Positions 10,797-23,662 are shown, counted from the first letter of the stretch. The stretch is DNA of 64,000 bases from Notospermus geniculatus (GCA_002633025.1 NMRB01000461.1:106935-170934), one strand, 5' to 3'. Program-made: numbers and translations. The notes: a model not told the origin generated them from the letters alone.

Positions 10797-11245
10797 TGCT
10801 GAACAACACGATCTTTGGACCAGCTGCATGTACACGCTGGCTGACAAATAAAAACATTTCAACAACAAATTGTTTAAAACTCCTTTTCAAGTACACACCG
10901 GACAACATTTGTTCAAGGTGGTGATGTAACTCTGAATGTTGGAAAACATGCTGCAGAAATGTTGCAACTATACAATCTTTAGGAACACTTCCGGGAGCCG
11001 GTCATGTCTTTATTGGCACACCATAACCCAATGTCCAAACAGCAAGCACAAACCGCCCCCAAAAGGAAAACACTACCGACGGGCATCTTGACCAAAGGAC
11101 GTTCACCTGACATTCTCCTCCGATCCTGCTTTTGGGAAGATACCCTTTCAAATTTCGGATATTCTTCAAATTGTACACGGATGAGTATTTTAAAACTTCA
11201 TAAAATAATGTTGGAAATTTCAAAAAGATTTAAAATCGGGATGAA
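10797..11245. other. Unannotated interval
   Basis: No supported gene. Overlapping short frames around 11000-11280 on both strands lack motifs or splice context. Confidence 0.5.
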
Positions 11246-12352
11246 ATGGCCAGGGCCATTGTGCTCACCTCTGTCATAAGTGTCCGTGGTTAAGTGTGAA
11301 ACTGTGACTCTCATGGTGAATGTTGAAGGATCAGGATAGATAAGATAAAGCTGAACACACCAAGTACATTCCTGTCTAGGTCACAGATGTCAAAAATTCT
11401 ATTTTTCAAGATGGCCACCTGGTGGCCACACGTGACGTTCGTTGGGACTGAAATTTTAGCAGGAATGTACAGGATACTTGCATAGATATTTAGGCAACAT
11501 TGAAACATCGTAACATTTACTACCGGTGAGACATGGCCAAAGTCAATTTTTCAAGATGGCCGCCTGGCAGCCATCTTGAAATCCAATTGAACCGAAATTT
11601 GGCATATAAGTAGACAGTACCAAGACACATATTTAGGCACGGTTAAAGCATCCTAGCTACCACTATTTATGAGGTGTAGGTCGAAGTCCATTTTTCAAGA
11701 TGGCTCCCTGGCGGCCATATTTGACGTCGAATCTGACTGAAATTCACCATATATTTATATGGTACCTAGATACATAGTTTGACAAGGTTAAAACATCCTA
11801 CCTACTCCTATTTATAAAATGTGGGTCAAAGTCCATTTTTCAAGATGGCTTCCTGGCGGCCATATTTGAAGTCCGATCGGGTTGAAATTTGGTGCACTTG
11901 TGCAGGGTGCCTAGATATATCTTCACACCAAATCACAACATTCTATGTCAAATAGCCATGAAATGTGCCACCAAACAGTGAATTTTGAACTTTGACCTCT
12001 GTGACCTTGAAAAGTAGGTCAAATCAAAAACCCGGGATTTATGTGATGTAGTCTCATCAGAGGACCCACCATAAAAGTTTCGTGGTTCTAGCTAACAGCG
12101 TTCAGGAGATACGGCCAAAAGAAGGTTTTCACAAAGCGCCACCTACAGGCCAGAGTGTACAAGCAGCGGCGCTAAGTTTCGGTCCAGAGATAGTTTTTAC
12201 CATAGGGTACCTGTACACCAAATTTCAAGTTTGTAACCCAAGCGGTTTAGAAACGTGCCACCCCTGTTAACGACGACGACGGACGACGACGACGGACGAC
12301 GACGGACGACACACCATGAGAGAAGCTCACCTCACAGAGGTGAGCTAAAAAT
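11246..12352. repeat. Dispersed repeat X, full copy
   Basis: Begins CATTGTGCTCACCTCTG and ends CTCACAGAGGTGAGCTAAAAA. Inside are four diverged 150-170 bp monomers built around TTTTTCAAGATGGC and CTGGCGGCCAT, then the GTGACCTTGAAAAGTAGGTC block shared with the 4.1-6.0 kb copies. A GAC-rich microsatellite (about 12269-12316) precedes the end. Confidence 0.72.
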
Positions 12353-12577
12353 GGGTGATGCACGTAATAGGCTTACCTTACCTTCCAGCTGCAAATCCAG
12401 AATGTGAGCCGTCGCTCGCTCCACAGCTACGTGAAGTGGTGCAAAATTAGCAATAACTGAAGAATTGCTTGTTCCATATGTGTGCTCAGTTCTGTCTACT
12501 CCTGACACAAAAGTTGAAGTTTCCCTAGCACACTTCAAAAAGTTGTCCCAACCCAAACTTCAGCTACATGGTAGATT

Positions 12578-13716
12578 GTACAGTCTTTGACAAACGTTTA
12601 TCTCCAGCTGATACCTTGAATATTTGAAATACTGCTGGGCCAATTTTAACACGGCTTATTTATTTATTTTATTTATTGAAATATTACAGTGGACGCCGCA
12701 CCCAAAGGTATTATGGCTGTCCACTATGACATTTTTACATTTGGCGGACATTGAAACGACCAGAGTTGCATGGTCTTACAATACTTGAGCATGCTGTGAT
12801 TACACAGTACAGACAAACAGGTAGTTAAAAACAACAAGAATATGAACAAGGAAGTAGATCTTGTTGGTCATATTTCTGCATCAAAGTATTGGATATTGGG
12901 AAATATGTAACTAAGTAATAGCTCATCAGAAAAAAAACTAAAAACCAACATTTTCATTACCGGTATGTAATATTTTGTGACTTTTGTTGCAGCTTTGATA
13001 GACTAGAACCTTCTAACGGCTTTGAGATTTGTTTAATCAAAATCTGTTGAGTGGTTGCAGAGATATTTGAGATTATCAAAATGTCGATCATTTGAAAATT
13101 TTCAATTTTTCACAACATTTTGATATCAGTTGAGTAGACAGAGCTCACCTAAAAACATAGAAGTATGAAGTTTTGGAACTTTTAGCGTATACTGGTGATA
13201 AGTTGAGCATGCTTTTCAAAATATCACCATTTTGATATTTTGAAAAGTATGCAATACATGTACTTCTGCCCAAATAACGCAAAAGTTCCAAAATTTTGTA
13301 AACCCGCATTCCGAGGGTAGCTTTATCTAATGGTATCGAAATTTCCTGAAAAGCAGGAAAATCTCAAATTATCAAACTTTTGATATTCTCAAATATCTCA
13401 GCAAAAGCAACCACTCAACATATTTTGATGAAACAAAGCCCAAAATCCTTAGAAAGTTCCAGTCTATCAAAACTGCAACAAAAGTCATAAAAAAATTACA
13501 TGCAGTTTATAAAAACATTGATTTTTGTTGTTTTTTTCTGGTGAGCTATTACATAATTATGATATTTTCAAATATCCAAAATTTTGATGTAGAAATAGGA
13601 CCAAAAAGATATACTTTCATGTGGCACAAACCCTGTTAAAACTGGCCCAGCAGTATTTGGAATATTCACGCTATCAGATGGAGATAAACTTTTGTCAAAG
13701 ACTGTACATTTGAGAT
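12578..13716. mobile_element. 1.1-kb foldback element, left arm interrupted
   Basis: Inverted arms: GTACAGTCTTTGACAAACG and TGGGCCAATTTTAAC on the left pair with 13630-13716 on the right, and 12855-13090 pairs with 13375-13600. A third dispersed copy of one arm lies at 46200-46382. The left arm carries a roughly 195-bp insertion (12660-12855). Confidence 0.78.
12660..12855 (-). mobile_element. Retroposed fragment with AATAAATAAA-type tail
   Basis: Absent from the matching right arm, so inserted later. Read on the minus strand it ends in an ATAAATAAAATAAATAAATA tail, as in LINE or SINE 3' ends. No coding remnant recognised; class uncertain. Confidence 0.45.
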
Positions 13717-14018
13717 GTTGGAGAATATCTTTGTATACACAGCTGGAATTCGGGCAGGTAACCTCAACAAGATCTAATCCGGAAGAACTATGTTTGCCAA
13801 AGTGTCGTTCGGACGGCCTCATCCCCTCCCCTGAGAATTGGAAGTAGCAGATACAATCGAGCGGCAAAACTTGCCTCAGGACCTTGAAAACCTGTTGAGC
13901 AAGATACTTTCCCTTAATACCAGAGGGACACCTTACACTGCTGAAGGTTTCAAATTAGAGGCGGCAAGCAAGCAGGTCCAGCGCCTCGTCCCAAATATTC
14001 CCACTGCTAAGGATAGGG

Positions 14019-14077
14019 GGACTGCTTGTGCTTCACATGACAAAGGTATTGCCTTGTCATGTGAAGCAAAAGCAGTC
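14019..14077. repeat. Perfect-type hairpin
   Basis: GACTGCTTGTGCTTCACATG pairs with CATGTGAAGCAAAAGCAGTC around the loop ACAAAGGTATTGCCTTGT, itself partly self-complementary. Isolated short palindrome between two foldback elements. The rest of 13717-14132 shows nothing recognisable. Confidence 0.6.
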
Positions 14078-14132
14078 ACCCTCATCTTTATTAAATGATG
14101 ATGAGGCAACGGCTCTTCGAGGCAGCAGGGGT

Positions 14133-16600
14133 TAAAGCGAATGGGGCTCTCCAGAATATAGTTCAACCTCTCGATAATAGGGGACTCTACTGTACTATAA
14201 GTTTTACTGTCCACTTCCTGTTCAGTGAGTTTCATTGTTTATCTGTTCTTTGGGGAGTTTGACCTTGACCTCTGACCTTGACCTTGACCTACGATCATCA
14301 GTGTCATTGCATAATCGAAATTGGCATCCTACTAACCTAAATATGGGTGTTATCAAACCTCTACTGCTACCACAGACAGAGACATTTCAAATTATCAAGT
14401 TTGACCTTGACCTGATCGTCAAGATCATAGCATAATTGAAATGGGCATCCCCAATAACCTAAGTATGGGTGATAGCATGTCTCTACCTCAACCACGGGCA
14501 GAGATATTTCAATTATGAAGTTTGAAAATATCAAAATCTCATGATATCTCAATCAAACGGACACATGAGGCTGAGAATTTTAACACAGTGAGTCCTGTTC
14601 TTGGATAAGCAGGCATGAATTAAGACTTGTTTCATCTTGATCAGTTGACAATGCGGCAAGTTATCTCAAAATATCAAATTTTGTGATATCGAACGTCGAT
14701 ATCACCATGACCCCAACATCTCAGATCAAAAATAATCAGCTCATTCGATTCCTATGGTATAAAAACCTATGGATAGAACTTGTTTCTATTGCTCTTGGTG
14801 GTTATAGGAGCCGATTTGTGCCATCAGATAAAAGTGTGGTGGAAAAAATATCAAGTGTGATAAATGATTACGGTACATCAATGATGGACGCACCTGAGGT
14901 TGAAAACGTTTAGATCACTTTACCTACCCGTAGGGCCTCAGTGACGCTGAACGGGTCAATGTAATCCTGGGTATACCTTATGTTTACCCAGTATTATCCT
15001 GGGTAATCAATTTCTTTATCCAGGATCATCCTGGGTAAACATAAGGATCCTTAACTTTACCCAGCTTGGGAGTTCCCGCCGAATCGTGCTGATCGCTCCA
15101 AGGATGGAATTTGGTACGTGCGTTTCTTTCGGCAGAGAACATGCAGTAGGATCATTGCTAAAAAGGGCTGAAAATTACCGCTATACCTCCTCCGGGGTTT
15201 GCAAAAGGGAGACAATTAGACCAATCCCTACAACTTTTCAAAAGGGACCGATAGTAAATTCTCAAGGACTTAGGAGCGATAGGCCAAGGTAGAACATGTA
15301 TAATCCGTGTGCATTTCGTCATTTTTAAAAAAAACTGGTGTTCAGAATGCCCCCCCCCCCGTGACCAAAATCGTGCGACCGCCGACGAAACTGGAGACCA
15401 TGACGTCGCAGGCGTGAGTGGTCGCCCGCTGATCACACTTGCTGACCATTTCAGTAAACCATCCGCAAATGACAGTAATCTGTTTCGCGATGTGGCTGAA
15501 AATGATATACATTTTGTGCGATGCATGTAGGCAAGGCTTAAAGGTTACCTGAAACGGTTTTATCAACTTCTGGTTTTCTGCATAATACTGTAGAGCATTA
15601 ATCAGGCATCAGGAAACTGAAAACCGCATAAAAATCGGATCATCCATTTCCAAGTTATTGGAATAGGGCTATCCAGGGAAAACTTCACCACCAGGTGGCT
15701 CTTCTGCACTATAAGTCCTAGTGTCACTGTTTGCAGCATGGCAGAGTATGGAAGGTGGACTGTTCAGAAACTTAAAAATAGAGTTATCAACAGAGGAGCG
15801 TCACTTACAGGCAGAAAAAGTGATCTAATCATTTTCAACCTCAGATGCCTCCATCATTGACGTAATCATCATATCAGACTTGATATTTTTTCCACCACAC
15901 TCTTATCTGATGGCACAAATCGGCTCCTATAACCAGTTAAAACCCGGAGCAATAGAAACAAGTTCTACCCTTAGGTTTTTATACCCTATAAATCAAATGA
16001 GCTGATTATTTTTGACCTGAGATGTTTGGGTCATGGTGATATCGACGTTCAATATCACGAAATTTGATATTTTGAGATAACTTGCCACATTGTCAACTGA
16101 TCAACACGAAACAAGTCTTAATTCATGCCTGCTTATCCAAGGACAGGATGTGGTAAAATTCTCAGCCTCATGTGTCCGGGTGATTGAGATATCATGAGAT
16201 ATTGATATTTTCAAACTTGATAATTTGCAATATCTCTGCCTGTGGTTGAGGTAGAGACATGATATCACCCATACCTAGGTTACTGAACATGCCCATTTTG
16301 ATTATGTAATGACCTTGATGATCAGGTCAAGGTCAAACTTGATAATTTGGAATGTATCTGTCTGTGGTAGCAGTAGAGGTTTGATAACACCCATATTTAG
16401 GTTATTTAGGATGCCAATTTCGATTATGTATTAACCCTGATGATCATAGGTCAAGATCAAGGTCAGAGGTCAAGGTCAAACTTCCCAAAGAACTGATAAA
16501 CAATGAAACTCAATGAACAGAAAGTGGATAGTAAAACTTATAGTACAGCAGAGACCTCTATTATCGAGAGGCTGAAGTATATTCTGGATAGCCCCATTTA
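14133..16600. repeat. Large inverted repeat, ~790-bp arms
   Basis: Arms 14133-14955 and about 15805-16600 are inverted copies at high identity: CTAAATATGGGTGTTATCAA, TGACCTTGACCTGATC and CTGTTCAGTGAGTTTCATTG all reappear reversed. The left outer end, TTAA then AGCGAATGGGGCT, resembles the TIR of 6016-6396. The right outer end is AGCCCCATTTAAA. The 900-bp spacer includes a CCTGGGTA-rich MITE-like patch at 14955-15085 and a C11 tract at about 15350. No gene recognised. Confidence 0.8.
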
Positions 16601-17188
16601 AAAAGGATGAGTACACACCCTAACAGCCATGTCAGGCAGCGGTGAACAGCACATTTGATGTCATTGGATTTTTTTAAACATATAAAAAACATTAAAATAA
16701 TTCATTTAACTCGGACAGTTAGGTGTATTTTCGATGTATTTTTCTTGTTCAGCCCTTCGTACTGTAGTTATTTCCTTAATATGGATTCTGAGCACAGTAT
16801 TTGGATTTCTGGACAGCACAATTGACCTCACGAACCAACCGCCTGGACAGCCATGGACAGCCACGGATACCAAGTTGTTTGGTTGCCATGCAGAAACACA
16901 TCTTAAATTTGGTATAACACTGTTATTAATGCCAAAAGGGTGAATGTCGTCCTGGGTATCCCTAAATGGCACCCAGGTACGTAATGGGCACCCTTTAGGA
17001 ACCTTAAGGATACCCAGTTTGAACTTCCCGCCTGGTGAGATACCTGCGTACCCTTTACGGGTACCCAGGACGACAATCACCCTTTTGGCGTTATTAATGA
17101 TCCGATCTTCATGCAACTTACACTGAACTGTTTTTTCCTCGAACTACTTTTCAGAGAAAAAAATCATGAAATGCGTTTCAGGTAACCT
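15542..17188. mobile_element. TTAA-flanked 1.65-kb element (AGGTTACCTGAAACG ends)
   Basis: TIR AGGTTACCTGAAACG at 15542 and its exact inverse ending at 17188, both bordered by TTAA (15538-15541 and 17189-17192). It contains the right arm of the large inverted repeat and the 9-bp-TSD MITE, but its left end falls inside the spacer of that inverted repeat. Confidence 0.65.
16931..17089. mobile_element. 159-bp MITE with perfect 9-bp target duplication
   Basis: TIRs GCCAAAAGGGTGA(A/T)TGTCG (about 27 bp paired) are flanked by GTTATTAAT on both sides (16922-16930 and 17090-17098). The interior is rich in CCTGGGTA and TACCCAGG. A 9-bp duplication is typical of Mutator-like elements; family assignment is inference. 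Confidence 0.85.
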
Positions 17189-17586
17189 TTAACTCTACCA
17201 TGCAAGTATTATGACTCAATTGAGGTGGAAAAATCCATGTCAGCAGATTCACGGCGATAAACACCGAATATTACATGCAACACCGAATATTACCTATGCC
17301 AGCACCGACCAATCAGAGGCACGAAGGCGGTAGGCACGCCCGGTCCTAACATATGCAAAAGCCCGATGTAAAATAGTTAGGATCGGGTACCAGTCTAAAT
17401 TGTCAGGATCCTGACAATTTTAGATCACGTGATCAGTATAACGTTTGCGTTGACCTGACCTCTGTAACGCACCATCAGTCAGCGCCACCATACAGCAGGT
17501 CAGAAAACCGATGTTGTACAATTATTGTTTTTTATTCTGAAAATGAACATTGAGAATCAATATTCTTATTTGTTTGCTTTCGTAAA

Positions 17587-18218
17587 GCCTAGGTCACATA
17601 TCCACCGGGCCCCGTACGATTTCCCCCACACGACGGCTTGCCGTGGATTTCAGAGAACGTACGGGTCCATTACGATTTTCATGTCTACGGTGTGTGTGGT
17701 CACATATTCTACGGCGCCCGGCGAAAATTGGTGGAGAGTAATCGCAAGACGCCCGTCAACAATCCGTGCCGGCCGGATGCCGTGTGGTAAGCTTCCGGGC
17801 TCCGTCCGATGAACAGATGCGCCGCAAGGCGCCCGGTTGGGGCCCGGCCGGGGCGCTCATGGCGCCCGGCTGGGTGCCGTGCGGCACCCCTGAGAACCGC
17901 AAGCGCCCATCAAACTTTTTTCACGAGAATTGGCAGAAAAAAATCGTGCGAAGCCCGCCCGGCCACCGGCAGGAGCCCCCACAGGACCCGTAGGGGACAC
18001 TGGGGCCTTCTACGGGCTTTCTACGGCCTACCGGTCAGAAGAAAACGCCGGGAGAATTGGGAGTAGCCAGCTAATCAACGGCTGGTGAAAAATGTCCCGG
18101 TGCCCGTGGCAACCGTGTGGGAACCGGCCGGGCACCGTACGAAATTGGCGGAAATTGGCCAAAATGTCTGTTTTTACTCGCCGTACGGGCCCCGGAGTGG
18201 ATAATATGTGACCTAGGC
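17587..18218. mobile_element. GC-rich 630-bp MITE (GCCTAGGTCACATAT ends)
   Basis: TIRs GCCTAGGTCACATATCCAC...GGGCCCCGTACG pair with 18181-18218. The interior is far more GC-rich than the surroundings, with many GGCGCCCGG and CGGCCGG words and subterminal inverted copies. Overlapping frames are a by-product of low stop density. No target duplication seen. Confidence 0.75.
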
Positions 18219-18548
18219 ATCAGTCAGCGTTTCTGTATTAAATTTTTGTCAATTACAACATTGTTATCTCGTCAGGTCGAACTGGTGGCCCACACTGATC
18301 CAGTTTATTTGCGATGACCACTCATTGAAATAACGTTATTGGCTTTTTGGACACTGCACCGTAAAATGCACCGGAATGGCGGTTCGATAACTAGGCCAAC
18401 GCAGCTTGGGACCTACATTAATAGGCTTTATATCTGAGACCAAATATGACTCCATAGCTAAACATGCACTGGCGTGTGAAAGAAATTCAATCCGGTGAGA
18501 ACACCCTTTGCTTAGTACGGAAACGGGAAAGGATTGATTTATAATTAC

Positions 18549-18900
18549 TGTACCCGCGCCCCAATACCGTCCTGGGCGGGAAATCAGTGTAGGCGGTAGA
18601 TTGTCATGTGGGCCGAGCTTAGTACGGCCGGTATTGTATAGAAATTGCCGTCAAGCGAATAGGCCCTATTGGTATGCAACAGGCCTCATTGTAAGATGAT
18701 CAGACCATGACTTGATGTAGTCCGTGAATCACCAGAGCGCCGCGAAGTTTTGACATGCTAAAATTGCTGTTGCATACCAATAGGGCCTATTCGCTTGACG
18801 GCAATTTCTATACAATACCGACCGTACCAAGCTCGGCCCACATGACAATCGGCCGCCTACTCTGATTTCCCGCCCAGGACGGTATTGGGGCGCGGGTACA
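18549..18900. mobile_element. Foldback MITE (TGTACCCGCGCCCC ends)
   Basis: Arms of about 140 bp are nearly perfect inverse copies (TGTACCCGCGCCCCAATACC; AATAGGCCCTATTGGTATGC) around a roughly 75-bp spacer. Flanking bases are palindromic (TAC/GTA), so the target size is unclear. Confidence 0.8.
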
Positions 18901-19243
18901 GTATACTATACGGAACTAAAAACATTATCAAAGACGCTTCAAAGTTCAAAATTAGATTACAACGCGATATAATTAAAGCACGTCGTGAACAAAAATTAGC
19001 AATGGCATTTGTGGAATGAATGCAAACAATGATCATGGACACTAAAGATGGCCAGGGACAGATTTCAATTGGATCATCAGAGCCGAAGACATGAAAGATG
19101 GAACAAGCTCTCAGGACAGGTTTCACTAGCTCTCTGCCTGCGAAAACCATGACCACATGTAGAGCACAGGGAAGGTGGTCACTTCATCACATCGTCAGTC
19201 ACGACGGAATATACGACTGTAGAAAAAGGAAAGGTGTTTTCCA

Positions 19244-20313
19244 ATGGAGTTTGTTCCCTCACAAGCAGCACATCCCGTCGATGACCTAAAAGGTGTTCTC
19301 AAAATATTAAGTGAACTTGCCCAATTCACCAGCAAATACTTCCTGGGCATCGTGATCATAATTGGTATCATCGGTAACGTTCTCTGAATCATTGTGTTCT
19401 TACGCTGCAAGCGGAAGGATCTAGTGACAGTGACGTATCTCACACTCTTGGCTTTTGCCGACCTACCTGGGTAGTTAGCGGGTTACTTGAACGACCTTCA
19501 GGTTATTTCCTCATGGAAGATTCATTTTCTCTGGGACCACGAATTTTATGCAAGGCTCTTAATTACCTATACCGCACAACGTGTTCTGTATCGTCCTATA
19601 TCATTGTCCTGTTTTCGTTGGAGAGGTGCATAGGTGTGTGTCGACCTATACAAGTGCACCTCCTTTACACAAAACGCAGACGAAAAGTAATGTTGCAAGC
19701 AGTGGCTGGCTCGATGTTTTCCGTAAATAGCCTGGTAACTGTTTACTACGATATATACGAATGGGGCAGTACTTCTGATTCAGATTGCTTCTATCATGTT
19801 CCACATTTACCGAACTTTGACAAATTTATATTAGTTGAGATGATGGAACATGTTATACCCCATTTCATCCCGATTGCATTTATATTCACTCTCAGTTTAC
19901 TCATTATTATGGGTATTTGGAAGTCCAGACGAATCACAACTACAATCACAAAATCTGTTCGAAATGATAACAGCTTAGTTAGTCTGTTCCTTGTATGCCT
20001 TCTCTACATCGTCAGCACAGTCCCATTTTCTCCAGTTTGGGGATATTGTAACTATATGAATTACATAGTAGAGGGTTGGCCAGAAAGGTCCCAACAAGAA
20101 GTAAAGACATTCTTGATGATTGGATATTTCACGCGTTCTTTCTCAATGATGAACTACAGCTTCAACTTCCTCATCTACGCCTGTACATTGAAATTTTTCA
20201 AAGAGGAATTAGAAACGATCGTGACTCCAAGTTTTCGAACCAGGCCTCAAAAGGCTTTAGGAGTAAGGTCAGGTATTGATATCGCATCACCGTTCATTGG
20301 TCTTAGTAGGTAA
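19244..20313 (+). pseudogene. Rhodopsin-class GPCR pseudogene
   Basis: Reading from ATG 19244 gives TM1 with the GN motif (GIVIIIGIIGNVL) interrupted by TGA at 19385. TM2 follows (YLTLLAFADLPG) and is interrupted by TAG at 19472. A frameshift then moves into the 19513-20313 frame, which is open from the TM3 cysteine (LCKALNYL) through SLERC (DRY equivalent) and TM4-TM6 to TM7 NYSFNFLIYAC (NPxxY equivalent). Single exon, like the three intact receptors at 25-35 kb and of the same broad type but clearly diverged from them. Two stops plus a shift argue for a dead gene rather than sequencing error. The upstream 18905-19243 holds nothing else I recognise. Confidence 0.82.
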
Positions 20314-20570
20314 AGGTCCAAGTCCGAAACGAAAACGTAAAATTTTCGTCCATAACGCATGGAACGGCATCAACGATTGGCGAGTTTGTAACACGTGATC
20401 AAGGCATACGTTCATGTTACGTTCGGTTTATGAATAGAAGGTGGGGCCAATTTACAAGACGTATTCTTCAAAGAAAAGTACTCGCATGCATTGTAACAGC
20501 AGCATAAGGCTGACCCACTCGCGGGAGAGTGGGAGGAGTTAACACGGAAAGTTATTCAACACCCCACCGT

Positions 20571-20620
20571 GATTAGATTGGTACCTTTCCTAGCGGAGAA
20601 TCGTGGTACCAATCTAGTCT
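20571..20620. repeat. Short inverted repeat upstream of TRP-like gene
   Basis: GATTAGATTGGTACC and GGTACCAATCTAGTC face each other across about 20 bases. Function unknown. Otherwise 20314-20963, the 5' flank of the channel gene, shows no clear promoter element. Confidence 0.5.
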
Positions 20621-20963
20621 GTGGTTTGATTGAAGCGCTACTTAAAGCGGACTGTTCGTGCCGAGTCAAAGATTCCACAGCACCGTTTCCGGAGCGGCCG
20701 CCGCAATGCATTTACCAGTTGTTGTTTCGAATAAAACGGGACGTTTTATTATTTTTGGTTCACTTTGGACAGACGCGAGCAATCCGCTTTAATCCTTCGC
20801 ATTACATACGTCTATACTGCATGAAGATAGAAAACGCTGAATGTTGACATCTTGACGCAATGATCCCGGAACCCGCCGACGGCGGCAGCACACGACGAAG
20901 GCCTTTATGGATCGCTACTGATATTTTTATAGTGTAGGATTAGCAGTGACTGTGGCCTCATCG

Positions 20964-22934
20964 ATGGATATGGAGCCAGTGGATATTTGGTGCCAGGAGG
21001 AGGAGGAACAGTTCAAAGAAGAACAAACTTCTGACCCGATTGAAAAACTTATTAGTACCCTCGATTCGGTTCTCCACAATCCCCAGCCTGCACTTACGAA
21101 CGATTCAAGGACGTATTTCCTACAAGTCCTTCGCACAGATGATATAGCGTCATTTGAGTATACACTTGATAATCTTTCTGAAGATATTAAGAAAGTGAGC
21201 ATCCTGAAGTTACTCATCAGGAATGATGAATTCGAACTCGGGTTCGAAAATAGATTCAACAAAGGATTCTTAAACATTTGCTACCTGAATTACGTCCCCA
21301 CATTGGCCGCCATGTTCTGCTCGAAGCGTATTCTCGAATACCTTTGCAGTCATTTCGGAGATGACGTATTACAAATCTCAGATTTTTTCAGTAGCAACAT
21401 TGTGCATGCGCTGATTCTCGGGAGTTTTCTTGGGATTTCGGAAGAGGCCGATTACGTGGAACTGTTCACGGTGGTTTCGAGGCGTTACGCACAGAAGAAG
21501 CAAAGGAAACAGTTGCTTTATTCAGAAAATGACGACGGACTTCGACCGATTGAACTATCCGCCAAACTTGGTCAATATAAAATCATGGCCTGTATCATGG
21601 ATACAGATTCTATATACAAATTGAATGAGGAACAATCGGGTCCTGTTTTACAATGCACCTATGATTTTGGTGACTATAACGTCGCTGGTTCAAGACGAAC
21701 GCTTTCTCCACTAAGAGACATCGTAAATGTTCGTCACGACAGGCTTGAGCGTCTGCGGGACAGTTGCCTTATGACGTCACCAGTTATTAACGCCTGGTTG
21801 TCACGAACACTACGCGTGATGCACCCAGCAATATTCATTTGGGTTTTTTACCGAGTTTTCTATATAATCGTGGCGTGGAGTCAGAGTATCGATTTGACGC
21901 AAGTGTTTCAGGTGTTGGAATACTTGATTCTCACCGGAGAGAACGGCAAGAAAAATCTCTACAGGCTCCTGCATTCAAATTTAACGATCGACGATGACGG
22001 GATTCTCGCGGAGATACATTCAATAAAGCCTGGCATGCCGTGGACGAAGAACGACTCATTGGTTTGCGTCACTCGCGCCATCATAAAGTCGCACGGCTCC
22101 ATGAAGGATCTGACTTTCAACAACATTTCCCGTATCATCTTGTTAACGATGACCGTGTTTTCCCTCACCTTCGACGCCGTGGAAATCGTTCTGGAGCTAA
22201 TCCGCATGAGGAGAGACAGAAAATTCTCCAAATTTGCCGGCAGGAAGTGTCTCGTGATCAGCTCTGTGTTTTTTCGACTTACGTTCTTCATGCTTTTGGT
22301 CGGGTACTTGATATTTTTTTGTGTTGCGCGAGCTATATATGAGACATCACCAGAAAGTCCCGGCTGGCTTCCCCACGGTATCATTCACGTCGCTACAATA
22401 TCGTACGGACTGGCTAAGGTCTTGACGATCTGGTCAATGTTGTACTTTATGCAGTGTGTACCGGGATTTGGAGAATTCGTGATCGGTTTCCAGCGAATGT
22501 TGATGGCACTCGGTCAATTTTCAGTTGTGTTTCTCTTGATTTTTTTCTCCTTCGCGATGACCTTTACAAACGTCCTGCAACTGGATTGCGCGAATCGCGA
22601 ATTCGATAATTTAAAAGACGGCCTATACAGCACTTTTATCATGATGCTAAACATGGTGAAGCTGAAGGATTTTCAACACGTTCAGATGTTGTACCTTGTC
22701 CAGATTCTTCATGTTATCTTCATCGTTGTAGTCACAATTCTACTTATCAATTTCCTCATCGCTGTCATGTCAAACAAACATGCCGAAATGGTAGAATACG
22801 GGAGTATGATTCAGCGACTTCACAGCTTGGATATTGCGCTGACCGTGGAGGACAGGATTGCTGCTCTGAGCAAATTATTTCGGTATAAACTGAATCTTAA
22901 TCAGAGAATTGTTGTTCTGAAAACTATCACCAAA
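20964..22934 (+). CDS. TRP-like cation channel, 3' end lost in assembly gap
   Basis: 657 residues are visible before the N gap. The start is ATG 20964 (MDMEPVDIW); the frame opens slightly earlier only through a GTG. The N-terminal third is acidic then degenerate ankyrin-like (GLRPIELSAKLGQYKIMACI). Six hydrophobic segments follow in the TRP order: S1 PAIFIWVFYRVFYIIVAW, S2 IILLTMTVFSLTFDAVEI, S3 VFFRLTFFMLLVGYLIFF, S4 about ISYGLAKVLTIWSMLYFM, S5 FSVVFLLIFFSFAMTFTN, a pore loop YSTFIMMLNMVKL, and S6 IFIVVVTILLINFLIAVMS, followed by a basic cytoplasmic stretch. Plasma-membrane, probably non-selective cation permeable. The S6 ending LLINFLIAVMS resembles TRPA/TRPV; subfamily is not assigned. 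No intron is seen up to the gap. Confidence 0.85.
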
Positions 22935-23654
22935 NNNNNNNNNNNNNNNNNNNNNNNNNNNNNNNNNNNNNNNNNNNNNNNNNNNNNNNNNNNNNNNNNN
23001 NNNNNNNNNNNNNNNNNNNNNNNNNNNNNNNNNNNNNNNNNNNNNNNNNNNNNNNNNNNNNNNNNNNNNNNNNNNNNNNNNNNNNNNNNNNNNNNNNNNN
23101 NNNNNNNNNNNNNNNNNNNNNNNNNNNNNNNNNNNNNNNNNNNNNNNNNNNNNNNNNNNNNNNNNNNNNNNNNNNNNNNNNNNNNNNNNNNNNNNNNNNN
23201 NNNNNNNNNNNNNNNNNNNNNNNNNNNNNNNNNNNNNNNNNNNNNNNNNNNNNNNNNNNNNNNNNNNNNNNNNNNNNNNNNNNNNNNNNNNNNNNNNNNN
23301 NNNNNNNNNNNNNNNNNNNNNNNNNNNNNNNNNNNNNNNNNNNNNNNNNNNNNNNNNNNNNNNNNNNNNNNNNNNNNNNNNNNNNNNNNNNNNNNNNNNN
23401 NNNNNNNNNNNNNNNNNNNNNNNNNNNNNNNNNNNNNNNNNNNNNNNNNNNNNNNNNNNNNNNNNNNNNNNNNNNNNNNNNNNNNNNNNNNNNNNNNNNN
23501 NNNNNNNNNNNNNNNNNNNNNNNNNNNNNNNNNNNNNNNNNNNNNNNNNNNNNNNNNNNNNNNNNNNNNNNNNNNNNNNNNNNNNNNNNNNNNNNNNNNN
23601 NNNNNNNNNNNNNNNNNNNNNNNNNNNNNNNNNNNNNNNNNNNNNNNNNNNNNN
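22935..23654. other. Assembly gap (720 N)
   Basis: A run of N interrupts the TRP-like gene. The open frame appears to continue to 23753 only because N has no stops; the sequence after the gap is a transposon end, not channel coding sequence. Confidence 0.99.
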
Positions 23655-23662
23655 TCTTGTAA

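Noticed and set aside
17525-18066. Overlapping GC-rich open frames
   Set aside because: Low stop density in a GC-rich MITE; arginine/proline/glycine runs without domains.
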